Assembly (NCBI GenBank): GCA_041685115.1
Contig: JAWLGK010000002.1
Span: forward strand, 62,001 to 126,000
DNA length: 64,000 bases
Direction of reading: 5' to 3'
From: JALOAT01 sp041685115
GTDB lineage: Bacteria > Pseudomonadota > Gammaproteobacteria > Thiohalomonadales > Thiohalomonadaceae
Below, one piece after another: positions 43,851 to 52,101 of the stretch. Under the pieces are notes generated by a model. The model was not told where the DNA came from. It was given only the letters and a program-made list of their open reading frames with translations, and made no database searches. Within the stretch, counting starts at the first letter, position 1; each line of letters starts with the position of its first letter. A program made the translations under genes and the position numbers.

Positions 43851-44903
43851 GTGTTGCGCAGACTCCTCTCACGCCTGACCCACCACCACGCACCGACGCA
43901 AACTCGGAACCCTGCATCGGCGCCGACGCCCTCGACGCCCGCCGCCCCGCCCGCACCGATGGTGCCGCTGTGCAATCCCCGCAAGCTCGCCTATGCCTTC
44001 AACGGATTGCTGCTCGGCGTGCGCGACGAGGACGGGGCAGAGGAACAGGGGGCGTGCCTGAGTGCAGTGGAGCTGCGCGTGCGGGGCGAGGTGCAGGCGC
44101 TGCTCGCCCGCGGTCTCGGCGTTGCCGACGTGCCACGGCTTCCCTCCAGCGTCCCGCAGTTGTTGGAGAGCTTCGAACAGCAACGCCATGCGCGCGAGAT
44201 CGCCGCCATCATCAACCGCGACCCGGCGCTCGCGGTCGAGCTGGTGCACTTGGCGAACAGCCCGCTATTCCGCCGCTCCAGGCAACCCGTCAAGAGCGTG
44301 GAAGCGGCGTTCGCGCACGTGGGCGAAGATGGCATGCGCGCCCTGCTGGTGGCCTGCGCCATGCGACCCGTCTTTGCCATCAAGCCGGTGTATTTCCGCC
44401 TGTTCGGCCGGTTGTTGTGGCAGCACGCCCTCGATTGTGCTCATGCCTGCCGAGTGTTTGCACGCCGTTCAGGCGGTGATGGCGCGGTGGCGTTCTTCAC
44501 CGGCCTCATCCACGACCTTGGAAAGCTGGTGGTGTTCCAGCGCACACTGGCGGCGTTCTGCACGGAAGCGCCCGCGGAGCCGTTGCGCCCGCCCGTGTTT
44601 CAGCAGCTCATTGAGGAATTCGCTGCCAGGCTGACGATGGAGATCTGCGGCCGCTGGAACATCCCTCCGGAGGTAAGTGAAGCGGTCGCGCACCAGCTCG
44701 ATGCGCCGGCGGCGGACATGTCAGCACTCGGCCACGCGCTGTTCATGGCCGATGCGGTCGCCGAGACGCACATGCTTCTCACCGAGCGTGCCATGGGCCG
44801 GCCTCGCCTGATGGAGCACCTGCGCGGCCACGGCATCCCGTGGCTGAGCCTGTACGAAGCCTTTCCCGAGCACCGCGCAGACACCCCGTTGCATACGCCC
44901 TGA
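43851..44903 (+). CDS. HDOD-domain signalling protein
   Basis: The 350-aa protein has a Pro/Ala-rich N-terminal linker (APTPSTPAAPPAP). An HDOD domain follows, with the characteristic VPRLPSSVPQLLESF, INRDPALAVELVHLANSPLF, VEAAFAHVGEDGMRALLV and FFTGLIHDLGKLVVF. HDOD is a catalytically inactive relative of HD domains that commonly binds partners in two-component or c-di-GMP signalling. The GTG start lies 6 bp after HD-GYP. The C-terminal third (WNIPPEVSEAVAHQLDAP) is typical. Confidence 0.92.
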   Translation: MLRRLLSRLTHHHAPTQTRNPASAPTPSTPAAPPAPMVPLCNPRKLAYAFNGLLLGVRDEDGAEEQGACLSAVELRVRGEVQALLARGLGVADVPRLPSSVPQLLESFEQQRHAREIAAIINRDPALAVELVHLANSPLFRRSRQPVKSVEAAFAHVGEDGMRALLVACAMRPVFAIKPVYFRLFGRLLWQHALDCAHACRVFARRSGGDGAVAFFTGLIHDLGKLVVFQRTLAAFCTEAPAEPLRPPVFQQLIEEFAARLTMEICGRWNIPPEVSEAVAHQLDAPAADMSALGHALFMADAVAETHMLLTERAMGRPRLMEHLRGHGIPWLSLYEAFPEHRADTPLHTP

Positions 44904-44914
44904 CGAGAAACACC

Positions 44915-45199
44915 ATGACCATGTCATCCATCCGCGCCGAACGGCACGATCTGGGCGCCAACTGCTATGAGTGCTCACTGTATGGCTCGCGTCAGGATCC
45001 GGTGGTGATCAGTTTCTGCCACAGTTGCCTGCAAGTGCCGGGGCGCCGTCGTTATTGCCTCACCTTCGAGGGCGAAGACTGCGTGCTGCGGCCCGTCGGT
45101 ATGAGTTCCGGCAACGAGGCCAGACGGGCGGCGAACGGCAAGCTGTGGTTGCTGCTCGAATGGAACGACACGCGTCGGGCCTACGTGCCGATCGGTTGA
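44915..45199 (+). CDS. Small Cys-rich hypothetical protein, 94 aa
   Basis: Cysteines are spaced like a zinc ribbon (ANCYECSLYGSRQDPVV, FCHSCLQVPGRRRYCLT). The C-terminal half has a basic, Trp-rich beta look (LWLLLEWNDTRRAYVPIG). Start ATG 44915 has ACGAGAAA upstream and lies 12 bp after the HDOD stop, suggesting the same transcript. It might bind zinc or nucleic acid. I do not recognise a family. Confidence 0.65.
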   Translation: MTMSSIRAERHDLGANCYECSLYGSRQDPVVISFCHSCLQVPGRRRYCLTFEGEDCVLRPVGMSSGNEARRAANGKLWLLLEWNDTRRAYVPIG

Positions 45200-45317
45200 T
45201 GTCCGCGCCATTGCCGGCGCGGTTTATGCGCGCGTGTGGCCAATGTACCTGCCAACATGGCCGGTCCCTTGCCTCTCGACCATACTTCATACACCGTCCG
45301 GAATGGAGGCGCGTGCC

Positions 45318-46070
45318 ATGAGCGACGAAGCCGGGGCAGTGAAGGAATTTTGTGCCCGCCTGGAAAAAGACCTGCACGTCAATCCCACCCACAATCCCGT
45401 CAACGCCGAGGTCCGTGGCGGTGTGCTTCACGTGACGGGTGAGGTGGAGGATATCGTCATCAAGCGCCGCGCCATGCGTCTGGCGGTGGACATGTTCGGT
45501 CAGGGCGGCGTGCAGGACCACATTACCGTCCGCCCGGCCCAGGCACGAGAGGACGGCGCCATCCGCGACTCGCTGTTGCAGTCGCTACTGGAAGAATCGG
45601 TGTTCCGGCGCTTCGGTATCAACGTGTGGTTCAAGGGCGAGATGCACATGGTGCGGGATACGCGCCCCGACAGCGAAGGTCATCTGGACGTGGTTATCGA
45701 GGACGGCGTGGTCACCCTCTCGGGCGAGGTCTGGAGTCTTTCGCACCGGCGCATGGCCGAGCTGCTGGTGTGGTGGACCCCGGGTGTGCGAGGCGTCAGC
45801 AACCATATCGCCATCAACCCGCCCGAGGTGGATACGGATGACGACATCACCGACTCGGTGCGCCTCGCCCTGGACAAGGACCCCTTGGTCCACAGCAGTC
45901 AGATCCGCGTGACTACGCGGGACGGCCAAGTGACCCTGGAAGGGCTGGTCCCCCAGCCGGAGGAACGCCAGATGGCGGAACAGGACGTCTGGTACCTGGG
46001 CGGCGAGGTGAACGGGGTGGAGAACCGCATCGAGGTCCGCCAGGCGCCGCTCGAAAGCGCCGGCAGCTGA
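45318..46070 (+). CDS. BON-domain protein (three BON repeats)
   Basis: The 250-aa protein contains three BON-like units (about residues 5-75, 85-170 and 170-245), each with the pattern of a helix, VNAEVRGGVLHVTGEVED-type beta segments and a conserved Gly (VVIEDGVVTLSGEVWS, VTTRDGQVTLEGLVPQ). BON domains bind phospholipid or envelope components in osmotic-shock proteins. There is no signal peptide here, unlike OsmY. A GGAGG ribosome-binding site precedes ATG 45318. Confidence 0.85.
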   Translation: MSDEAGAVKEFCARLEKDLHVNPTHNPVNAEVRGGVLHVTGEVEDIVIKRRAMRLAVDMFGQGGVQDHITVRPAQAREDGAIRDSLLQSLLEESVFRRFGINVWFKGEMHMVRDTRPDSEGHLDVVIEDGVVTLSGEVWSLSHRRMAELLVWWTPGVRGVSNHIAINPPEVDTDDDITDSVRLALDKDPLVHSSQIRVTTRDGQVTLEGLVPQPEERQMAEQDVWYLGGEVNGVENRIEVRQAPLESAGS

Positions 46071-46078
46071 GCGCTTGG

Positions 46079-46098
46079 CCCGCGCCCGCGGGCGCGGG
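46079..46098. terminator. Perfect GC palindrome between convergent genes
   Basis: CCCGCGCCCG/CGGGCGCGGG sits exactly between the convergent BON gene (ends 46070) and the HMA-like gene (ends 46100). A T-tract is absent, so it is either a weak terminator or a structural element. Confidence 0.5.
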
Positions 46099-46099
46099 T

Positions 46100-46333
46100 T
46101 CACAGACCGATGAGTTCCGCGTGCAGCCCGCGGGAGGTGACCTGACGAAGGATATCGCTGCTGCGCAGGGTCAGCGGGTCGTACTCGACCACCATCAGGT
46201 GAGGGGTGTGATCCGGGCTCCTGACCTCGGCCACGCCAGGCAGCCAGCACAGCGACTCACGCACCTCCTGGCGACGCCAGGGGTCGAGATCCTCATGGAT
46301 GTGGAGCGTGACGTCCGCCTTCCCGGAAAGCAT
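46100..46333 (-). CDS. Small HMA-like protein, 77 aa
   Basis: The 77-aa protein (MLSGKADVTLHIHEDLDPW) has a beta-alpha-beta-beta-alpha look reminiscent of heavy-metal-associated domains (LPGVAEVRSPDHTPHLMVVE, DILRQVTSRGLHAELIGL), but it lacks the CxxC metal pair. ATG 46333 has GGAGGAGGC directly upstream, so it is preferred over a longer frame whose extension (GCGGCGICYGCGG) is glycine/cysteine-rich. Function unknown. Confidence 0.6.
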   Translation of the reverse strand: MLSGKADVTLHIHEDLDPWRRQEVRESLCWLPGVAEVRSPDHTPHLMVVEYDPLTLRSSDILRQVTSRGLHAELIGL

Positions 46334-46530
46334 GCCGCCTCCTCCGCGCGTTGCCGTGCGCGCTGGAAAAATCCAGGGGTTACCACCGCAACCGTAGCAA
46401 ATGCCGCACCCGCCGCAACCTCCGTCGCCGGGGTTTCCCACCCCACCTGAAGTGGCTTTCCTAACATTTTGAAAATGCTTGACTATACTGCGGTTACGGG
46501 CGAGGTCGTCCGAACCATAAGGAGGGGGGC

Positions 46531-47370
46531 ATGGGGACCTCTCAGCTTGAACGGCTCATGCACATCATGGAGGCACCGGACCGGGAACTGGATTTGGCCG
46601 AGGCAGCGCTTCTCGTCGCCCAGGCGGAATACCCCGGCCTGGATGTAACCACTTACCTGGGACACATCACCCGGCTGGCGGCGAACGTGTGCCGGCGCCT
46701 GCCCAAGGAGCCGGGCATCGGCGATACGGTATTCGCCATGAACGCCTACCTGTTCGATGAGGAAGGCTATTCAGGCAATGCCGGCGACCCGCACGACCCG
46801 CACAACGTGCTGCTGAACCAGGTCCTGGACCTGCGGCGCGGCGGGCCCATCGCCCTGACCATTCTCTACGTGACCGTGGGCCGCTGCCTGGGGCTGCCCT
46901 TGCAGGCCGTCGCCCTGCCCAACCACTTCCTGGTGAAACTTGCCATGGAGGAAGGCGGCATCATCCTCGACCCGTATGCAGGCGGCGTGGTGCTGGATGA
47001 CCTGGCGCTGCGCGCGCTGTTGTCGCGGGTCTACGGCGAGGACGTGCCGCCCGACCTGGTGCCGTTGCTGACCAGCCCGGCCGCCAAACGTGAGGTGGTG
47101 ACGCGCATGCTGCGCGAACTCAAGCAGGACTTCATCCGCCAACAGCGCTACGACAAGGCCCTGTGCATCAGCGACCTGTTGCTGCGCATCGCCCCCGAGA
47201 TGGCCGACGAAGTGCGCGAACGGGCCTACCTGTACGAATGCCTGCAGCACACCCGCGGCGCCCTGGACGACTACACCCATTACCTGGAGTTGATGCCCCA
47301 CGCCCGCGACGCCGCCGACGTGCGCCGGCGCATCGCCAGCCTGCGCGGGCGTCAGTTCCAGCTTCACTGA
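46531..47370 (+). CDS. sirB1: SirB1-family protein (transglutaminase-like plus TPR)
   Basis: The 279-aa cytosolic protein has an N-terminal helical part (about 1-65) and a transglutaminase-like core (about 65-190: FDEEGYSGNAGDPHDPHNVL, VLDLRRGGPIALTILYVTVG, ALPNHFLVKL). Two or three TPR-like helices form the C-terminus (KQDFIRQQRYDKALCISDLL, ALDDYTHYLELMPHARDAAD). The Cys of the usual triad is replaced or displaced, as in other SirB1 proteins. Its precise role is unknown. AAGGAGGGGG precedes ATG 46531. Confidence 0.92.
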   Translation: MGTSQLERLMHIMEAPDRELDLAEAALLVAQAEYPGLDVTTYLGHITRLAANVCRRLPKEPGIGDTVFAMNAYLFDEEGYSGNAGDPHDPHNVLLNQVLDLRRGGPIALTILYVTVGRCLGLPLQAVALPNHFLVKLAMEEGGIILDPYAGGVVLDDLALRALLSRVYGEDVPPDLVPLLTSPAAKREVVTRMLRELKQDFIRQQRYDKALCISDLLLRIAPEMADEVRERAYLYECLQHTRGALDDYTHYLELMPHARDAADVRRRIASLRGRQFQLH

Positions 47371-47395
47371 ACGGGGCGGCTGATAAGAAGGATTA

Positions 47396-47533
47396 AACAC
47401 AGAGACACAGAGTCACAGAGGAAGAAAGCTTCTTGTGCCAATGACCAGCCGTATGCCCTGAAGCAGACACCGAACGCACTTCATCACCTCTGTGTCTCTG
47501 TGTCTCTGTGTCTCTGTGTTGAATTCTTGTGTC
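47396..47533. repeat. CACAGAGA-type inverted micro-repeat pair (left of marC)
   Basis: The left arm AACACAGAGACACAGAG (47396-47421, continuing TCACAGAGG) and right arm CTCTGTGTCTCTGTGTCTCT (47489-47520, continuing GTGTTGAATTC) are separated by about 65 bp upstream of marC. The right arm shares GTGTTGAATTCTTG with the left arm of the element at 48214, in inverted orientation. Confidence 0.85.
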
Positions 47534-47578
47534 GCTTGAAACTCCCCTCCGGGCGCGCTTCCGGCGTACCCTTGGGGC

Positions 47579-48205
47579 ATGGCCGACCTGCTCATCAACA
47601 GCTTCGTGGTTTTCTTCGTGGTCATCGACCCCATCGGGCTCGCGGCCATTTTCGCGGCCCTTACGCGCGGCTACACGACGCACCAGCGACGTCGGGCGGC
47701 GCTGCGCGGGGTGGCGCTTTCCACCGTGATTTTGGTGTTTTTCTTCTTCGCGGGTGACTGGTTCCTGCGCGCCATGGGCATCGAGGTGGCGGCATTTCGC
47801 ATGGCCGGCGGTCTGCTGCTGTTGTTGTTGTCCATCGACATGGTGTTCGCGCGCCAGTCGGGCCTGCGCTCCACCACCTCCGGCGAGGTCGCGGAGGCGG
47901 AGGTGCGCGAGGACATCTCGGTGTTCCCGCTGGCCTTCCCGCTCATCGCCGGCCCCGGCGCCCTGACCACGGTGTTGCTGATGACGGCGCAGCCCGGCGG
48001 TGTGGCCGTGTCCAGCCTGATGCTTGGCATCATCCTGCTGGTGCTCGCCATCACCTGGGTGATGCTGCTGTTCGCCGAACAGCTCTATCGCGTGCTCGGC
48101 GAGACCGGCACCAACATGGTGAGCCGCGTGCTCGGCGTGGTGCTGGCGGCGCTGGCGGTGCAGTTCATGGTGGACGGCGCCAAGGTGGCCTTTGCTTATG
48201 CTTAG
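47579..48205 (+). CDS. MarC-family membrane protein
   Basis: The 208-aa six-helix membrane protein of the MarC/YhgN family (FVVFFVVIDPIGLAAIFAAL, GVALSTVILVFFFFAGDWFL, ISVFPLAFPLIAGPGALTTV, LGIILLVLAITWVMLLFA, VSRVLGVVLAALAVQFMVDG) has no experimentally agreed substrate. The ATG is followed by the hydrophobic start MADLLINSFVVFF. The gene is bracketed by inverted micro-repeats at 47396-47533 and 48214-48305. Confidence 0.9.
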   Translation: MADLLINSFVVFFVVIDPIGLAAIFAALTRGYTTHQRRRAALRGVALSTVILVFFFFAGDWFLRAMGIEVAAFRMAGGLLLLLLSIDMVFARQSGLRSTTSGEVAEAEVREDISVFPLAFPLIAGPGALTTVLLMTAQPGGVAVSSLMLGIILLVLAITWVMLLFAEQLYRVLGETGTNMVSRVLGVVLAALAVQFMVDGAKVAFAYA

Positions 48206-48213
48206 AAGTCCGG

Positions 48214-48305
48214 GAACAAGAATTCAACACAGAGACACAGAGAACGCGGAGGAGATGAAGGGTTTGCGTCCTGAGGCCCTTCCCACCCTCACTCTGTGTT
48301 GGGCC
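48214..48305. repeat. Hybrid micro-repeat (right of marC)
   Basis: A tract from 48214 reads AAGAATTCAACACAGAGACA and then switches to GCGGAGGAG, joining the CACAGAGA family to the GCGGAGGA family. A weaker inverse arm, ACTCTGTGTT, lies at 48291-48300. The AATTCAAC part is the reverse complement of the right end of the element left of marC. Confidence 0.75.
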
Positions 48306-48318
48306 GTTTGCCTCCCTT

Positions 48319-48942
48319 TCAACGCAGCAGCGGCAGCAGCACGGACCAGACGTTGTCGAGCATGGCGGGCTGCGCCGCGGGCGCGGCATGGATGCGATCG
48401 TCCTGCATGAGTGCCGCGTTGTCGTCCACACCGCGCAGCAGATAAGGCACCAGCGGGACGCCCCGCTGGCGCGCCACCTCGCGGAAGGCCTCCTCGAAGC
48501 GGCGGGCGTAGGCGGGTCCGTAGTTGGGCGGCATGCGCAGGCCCGCCAGCAGCACCTTCACCCGGGCGGCGCGGGCGGCGTCCACCATGGCGGTGAGATT
48601 GGCCTGGAGCTGTGCCACGGGCAGGCCGCGCAGCCCGTCATTGCCGCCGAGGGCGATGATGACCAGGTCCGGATTCTGGGTCGCCAGCAGCGATTGCAGG
48701 CGCGTCAAACCACCGCCTGTGGTCTCGCCGCTCACGCTGGCATTGACCACTCGCCAGTCCCAACCCTCACGCTGGAGGCGCTTGGCCAGCAAACGCACCC
48801 AGCCCTGGCTGACGTCCATGCCGTAGGCGGAGCTGAGGCTGTCGCCCAGTACCACGAGCGTGCGGGGCGCCGCGGCGGGCGCGGCCGCGTACAATAGCAG
48901 CCCGAATACAAGAACCAGGATTTGAAAGGAACGTGCCGGCAT
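48319..48942 (-). CDS. tesA: TesA-like SGNH thioesterase/arylesterase
   Basis: The 207-aa periplasmic lysophospholipase/thioesterase has an N-terminal signal peptide (QILVLVFGLLLYAAAPAAA). SGNH blocks are present: VVLGDSLSSAYGMD (block I Ser), VNASVSGETTGGG (Gly), LGGNDGLRG (Asn) and QDDRIHAAPAAQ (Asp-x-x-His). The ATG at 48942 overlaps the start of the divergent ybbA-like gene by two bases (palindromic CATG). E. coli has the same tesA/ybbA order. Confidence 0.93.
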   Translation of the reverse strand: MPARSFQILVLVFGLLLYAAAPAAAPRTLVVLGDSLSSAYGMDVSQGWVRLLAKRLQREGWDWRVVNASVSGETTGGGLTRLQSLLATQNPDLVIIALGGNDGLRGLPVAQLQANLTAMVDAARAARVKVLLAGLRMPPNYGPAYARRFEEAFREVARQRGVPLVPYLLRGVDDNAALMQDDRIHAAPAAQPAMLDNVWSVLLPLLR

Positions 48943-49606
48943 GACGGCCATTGTGGAAGCGCGCGGGCTCACCAAGCAAGTCTCCAGTCCGGAAGGGACA
49001 CTCACCATTCTTGAGGATGTGACGCTGATCATCGAGGCGGGCGAGGCGGTGGCCATCGTCGGTGCCTCGGGTTCGGGCAAATCCACCTTGCTGGGCCTGC
49101 TCGCCGGCCTCGATCTGCCGAGCGCCGGACAGGTGTTCCTGAACGGTGACGACCTTGCGCAGCTCGACGAGGACGGCCGCGCCGCGCTGCGCGCCCGCAC
49201 CCTGGGCTTCGTGTTCCAGTCCTTCCAGCTGCTGCCCAGCCTCACCGCCCTGGAGAACGTCATGCTGCCGCTGGAGCTGGCCGGTGCGGACCATGCCCGC
49301 AGCGAGGCGCGGGCCCTGCTCGAACGGGTGGGCCTGGCGGCGCGCGCCGGCCACTATCCGAACCAGCTCTCCGGCGGCGAGCAGCAGCGCGTGGCCATTG
49401 CCCGCGCCTTCGCCACCGGGCCGAAGCTGCTGCTGGCCGACGAACCCACCGGCAATCTGGATACCCGCACCGGCGCGCGCATCATCGACCTGCTGTTTGA
49501 GCTCAACGCCGAGCACGGCACCACCCTGGTGCTGGTCACCCACGACGTGCACCTGGCCGCACGCTGCGGCCGCCAGCTCGTGCTCGAAGGGGGCCGGCTG
49601 GCATGA
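48941..49606 (+). CDS. ybbA: YbbA-like ABC transporter ATPase
   Basis: The 221-aa LolD-type ATPase has Walker A VGASGSGKSTLLGLL, Q-loop FVFQSFQLLP, signature LSGGEQQRVAIARAF, Walker B LLLADEPTGNLD and H-loop LVTHDVHLA. It is coupled to the downstream FtsX-like permease by ATGA overlap (49603-49606). AAGGA lies 9-13 nt before the ATG, inside the divergent tesA start region. The pair probably moves or extracts a lipophilic substrate in the inner membrane. Confidence 0.93.
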   Translation: MTAIVEARGLTKQVSSPEGTLTILEDVTLIIEAGEAVAIVGASGSGKSTLLGLLAGLDLPSAGQVFLNGDDLAQLDEDGRAALRARTLGFVFQSFQLLPSLTALENVMLPLELAGADHARSEARALLERVGLAARAGHYPNQLSGGEQQRVAIARAFATGPKLLLADEPTGNLDTRTGARIIDLLFELNAEHGTTLVLVTHDVHLAARCGRQLVLEGGRLA

Positions 49607-52092
49607 GTGGCCACCCCGTCGCCTTTTCCCTGCGCATGCTGCGACGCAGCCTGCGCGCCGGCGAGTTGCGCGTTTTGCTGGCGGCGCTGGTGATCGCCGT
49701 GGCGAGCGTGACCTCGGTGGGCTTTTTCACCGACCGGGTGCGTGGTGCCATGGATCAGCAGGCCAGCGAGATGCTCGCGGCGGATCGGGTGGTGGAGAGC
49801 AACCGCCCGCTGCGGCCCGCCTGGCGCGCCGCCGCCGGCGCGGCCGGGCTCGCCCGGGCGGAGACCTGGACCTTCCGCTCCGTGGTGATGGTGGGCGACC
49901 GCCTGGAACTGGCCGAGGTGAAGGCGGTGGATGCGGGCTATCCGCTGCGCGGCGCCCTGCGCATCGCCGACACCGCCTTCGGCAGCGAGCGCGTGCCGGA
50001 GGGCCCGCCCGCCGCGGGCACGGCCTGGGTGGAACCGCGATTGTTGCAGGCGCTCGGTCTGCGCGTGGGCGACCCGCTGTTGCTCGGCGAGCTGTCGCTC
50101 ACGGTGGCCGCGGTGCTGGCCTATGAGCCGGACCGCGGCGGCGAGGTGTTCAACATCGCCCCGCGCCTGCTCATGAATCTGGCCGACGTGCCGGGCACCC
50201 GGCTCATCCAGACCGGCAGCCTGGTGAATTACCGCCTGCTGCTGGCGGGTGAGCCCCAGGCCCTGGCGCGCTTCCAGGAACGGGTGCGGCCCACCCTCGG
50301 CCCGGCCGATCGCCTGCTCGGGGTGCGCGATGCGCGGCCGGAACTGCGCGCGGCCCTGGAACGGGCGGAGCGTTATCTGGGCCTCGCCGCGCTGGTGAGT
50401 GTGATGTTGGCGAGCGTGGCGGTGGCCACCGCCGCCCACCGCTATGCGCAGCGGGAACTGGACGGTGCCGCCATCATGCGCTGCCTGGGCGCCTCACAGG
50501 GCTTCCTCACGAGCGCCTTCGGCCTGCAGTTGGCCTGGCTCGCCGTCGCGGGTGCACTGCTTGGCATCGTGGTCGGCTATGGCGCCCAGGCGCTCATGGT
50601 CGGCCTGTTCGGCGGCCTGTTCGCCGCCCACCTGCCGCCGCCGTCGCCGCTGCCGGCCCTGTTCGGCCTGGTGACGGCGCTGGTGACCCTGGCGGGGTTC
50701 GCGCTGCCGCCGGTGCTGGCGGTGCGCCAGGTGCCGCCGCTGCGCGTGCTGCGCCGCGACCTGCTGCCGCTGCCGCCCCGGGCCCGCGTGGTGTACGGCG
50801 CGGCCCTCGCCGCCCTTGCCGGGCTCATGCTGTGGCAGTCCCGTGACCCGGCGCTGGCCGCCGTGGTGCTCGGCGGCGCGCTGCTCACCGTAGCGGTCCT
50901 CGCCCTGGCCGCATGGGCCCTGGTCGCCGCGTTGCGCGGCCTGCGCCAGGCCGGCAGCGTGTCCTGGCGCTTCGGCCTCGCCGCCCTGACACGGCGCGCG
51001 CGCAGCACGGTGGCGCAGGTGGTGGCGTTTGGTATCGGCATCATGGTGCTGCTGGTGCTCACCCTGGTGCGCACCGATCTCATGAACGAGTGGCGCGCAC
51101 GCCTGCCGCCCGATGCCCCCAATCATTTCCTGGTGAACGTGCAGCCCGACCAGCTCGCCGAGCTGCGCGGCTTTTTCCGCGCCCGCGGCCTCGCCGAGCC
51201 CGGGCTGTACCCCATGGTGCGCGGCCGCCTGGTGGCCATCAACGAGCGCGAGGTCAGCGCCGCCGATTACCAGGACACGCGCGCGCAGCGCCTGGTGCGG
51301 CGCGAGTTCAACCTGTCGTGGAACGCGCGGCTGCCCGAGGGCAACCAGCTCTCGGGCGGGCGCTGGTGGTCCGGTGCGGCCGGCAGCGAGTGGTCGGTGG
51401 AGCAGGGACTGGCCGAGACCCTCGGCATCCGCCTCGGCGATCGGCTGGTGTTCAGCGTGGCCGGCCAGCGCATCGACGGGCGTGTGAACAGTCTGCGCAC
51501 CGTGGCGTGGGATTCCTTCAACGTGAATTTCTTCGTGCTCGGTCCGCCCGGCGTGCTGGAAACCTATCCGGCCAGTTACATCACCAGCTTCCACCTGGCG
51601 CCAGAGGCCAAGCCGTTGCTCGCCGAACTGGTGCGTCAGTTTCCGAACGTCACGGTCATCGACGTGGACGCGCTCATGGTACGGGTGCGCGACATCATGG
51701 ACCGGGTGAGCCATGCCGTGGAGTTCGTGTTCGCCTTCACCCTGGCGGCGGGCCTGGCGGTGCTGTTCGCCGCGGTGCAGGCCAGCCGCGAGGAGCGCCT
51801 GCGCGAGGCGGCGGTGCTGCGCACCCTGGGGGCGCGCCGTCGTCACATCCTCGGGGCGCTGGTGGTGGAATTTGCGGTGCTGGGCGCCCTGGCCGGTCTG
51901 CTCGCGGCGACGGCGGCCGCGGGACTCGGTGCGGTGCTCGCCGGCGTGGTATTCGATTTCGGATATGACCTTAATGGTTGGGTGTGGCTGGTCGGCGCCG
52001 TGGGCGGCGCATCGGGCGTGTGCGCAGCGGGCCTCGCCGGCACCCATCGCGTGCTCGTGCAGCCACCCTTGTGGACCCTGCGCCGGGTATAA
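49603..52092 (+). CDS. ybbP: FtsX-like ABC permease (YbbP)
   Basis: The 829-aa permease has an N-terminal helix, a large periplasmic loop, and two MacB/FtsX-type four-helix blocks with the family pattern (ALVSVMLASVAVATAAHRYA, RELDGAAIMRCLGASQGF, and near the C-terminus FVFAFTLAAGLAVLFAAVQA, RLREAAVLRTLGARRRHIL). It forms a transporter with the YbbA-like ATPase. Length agrees with E. coli YbbP (804 aa). Confidence 0.93.
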   Translation: MSGHPVAFSLRMLRRSLRAGELRVLLAALVIAVASVTSVGFFTDRVRGAMDQQASEMLAADRVVESNRPLRPAWRAAAGAAGLARAETWTFRSVVMVGDRLELAEVKAVDAGYPLRGALRIADTAFGSERVPEGPPAAGTAWVEPRLLQALGLRVGDPLLLGELSLTVAAVLAYEPDRGGEVFNIAPRLLMNLADVPGTRLIQTGSLVNYRLLLAGEPQALARFQERVRPTLGPADRLLGVRDARPELRAALERAERYLGLAALVSVMLASVAVATAAHRYAQRELDGAAIMRCLGASQGFLTSAFGLQLAWLAVAGALLGIVVGYGAQALMVGLFGGLFAAHLPPPSPLPALFGLVTALVTLAGFALPPVLAVRQVPPLRVLRRDLLPLPPRARVVYGAALAALAGLMLWQSRDPALAAVVLGGALLTVAVLALAAWALVAALRGLRQAGSVSWRFGLAALTRRARSTVAQVVAFGIGIMVLLVLTLVRTDLMNEWRARLPPDAPNHFLVNVQPDQLAELRGFFRARGLAEPGLYPMVRGRLVAINEREVSAADYQDTRAQRLVRREFNLSWNARLPEGNQLSGGRWWSGAAGSEWSVEQGLAETLGIRLGDRLVFSVAGQRIDGRVNSLRTVAWDSFNVNFFVLGPPGVLETYPASYITSFHLAPEAKPLLAELVRQFPNVTVIDVDALMVRVRDIMDRVSHAVEFVFAFTLAAGLAVLFAAVQASREERLREAAVLRTLGARRRHILGALVVEFAVLGALAGLLAATAAAGLGAVLAGVVFDFGYDLNGWVWLVGAVGGASGVCAAGLAGTHRVLVQPPLWTLRRV

Positions 52093-52101
52093 GGGAGCGC
52101 C

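Noticed and set aside
46450..46500. Promoter upstream of sirB1 (TTGAAA...TTGACT...TATACT)
   Set aside because: The -35-like and -10-like hexamers have spacings that do not fit a sigma-70 promoter.
47413..47649. Minus-strand ORF containing NTETQRHRDTE
   Set aside because: Translation of the CACAGAGA micro-repeat.
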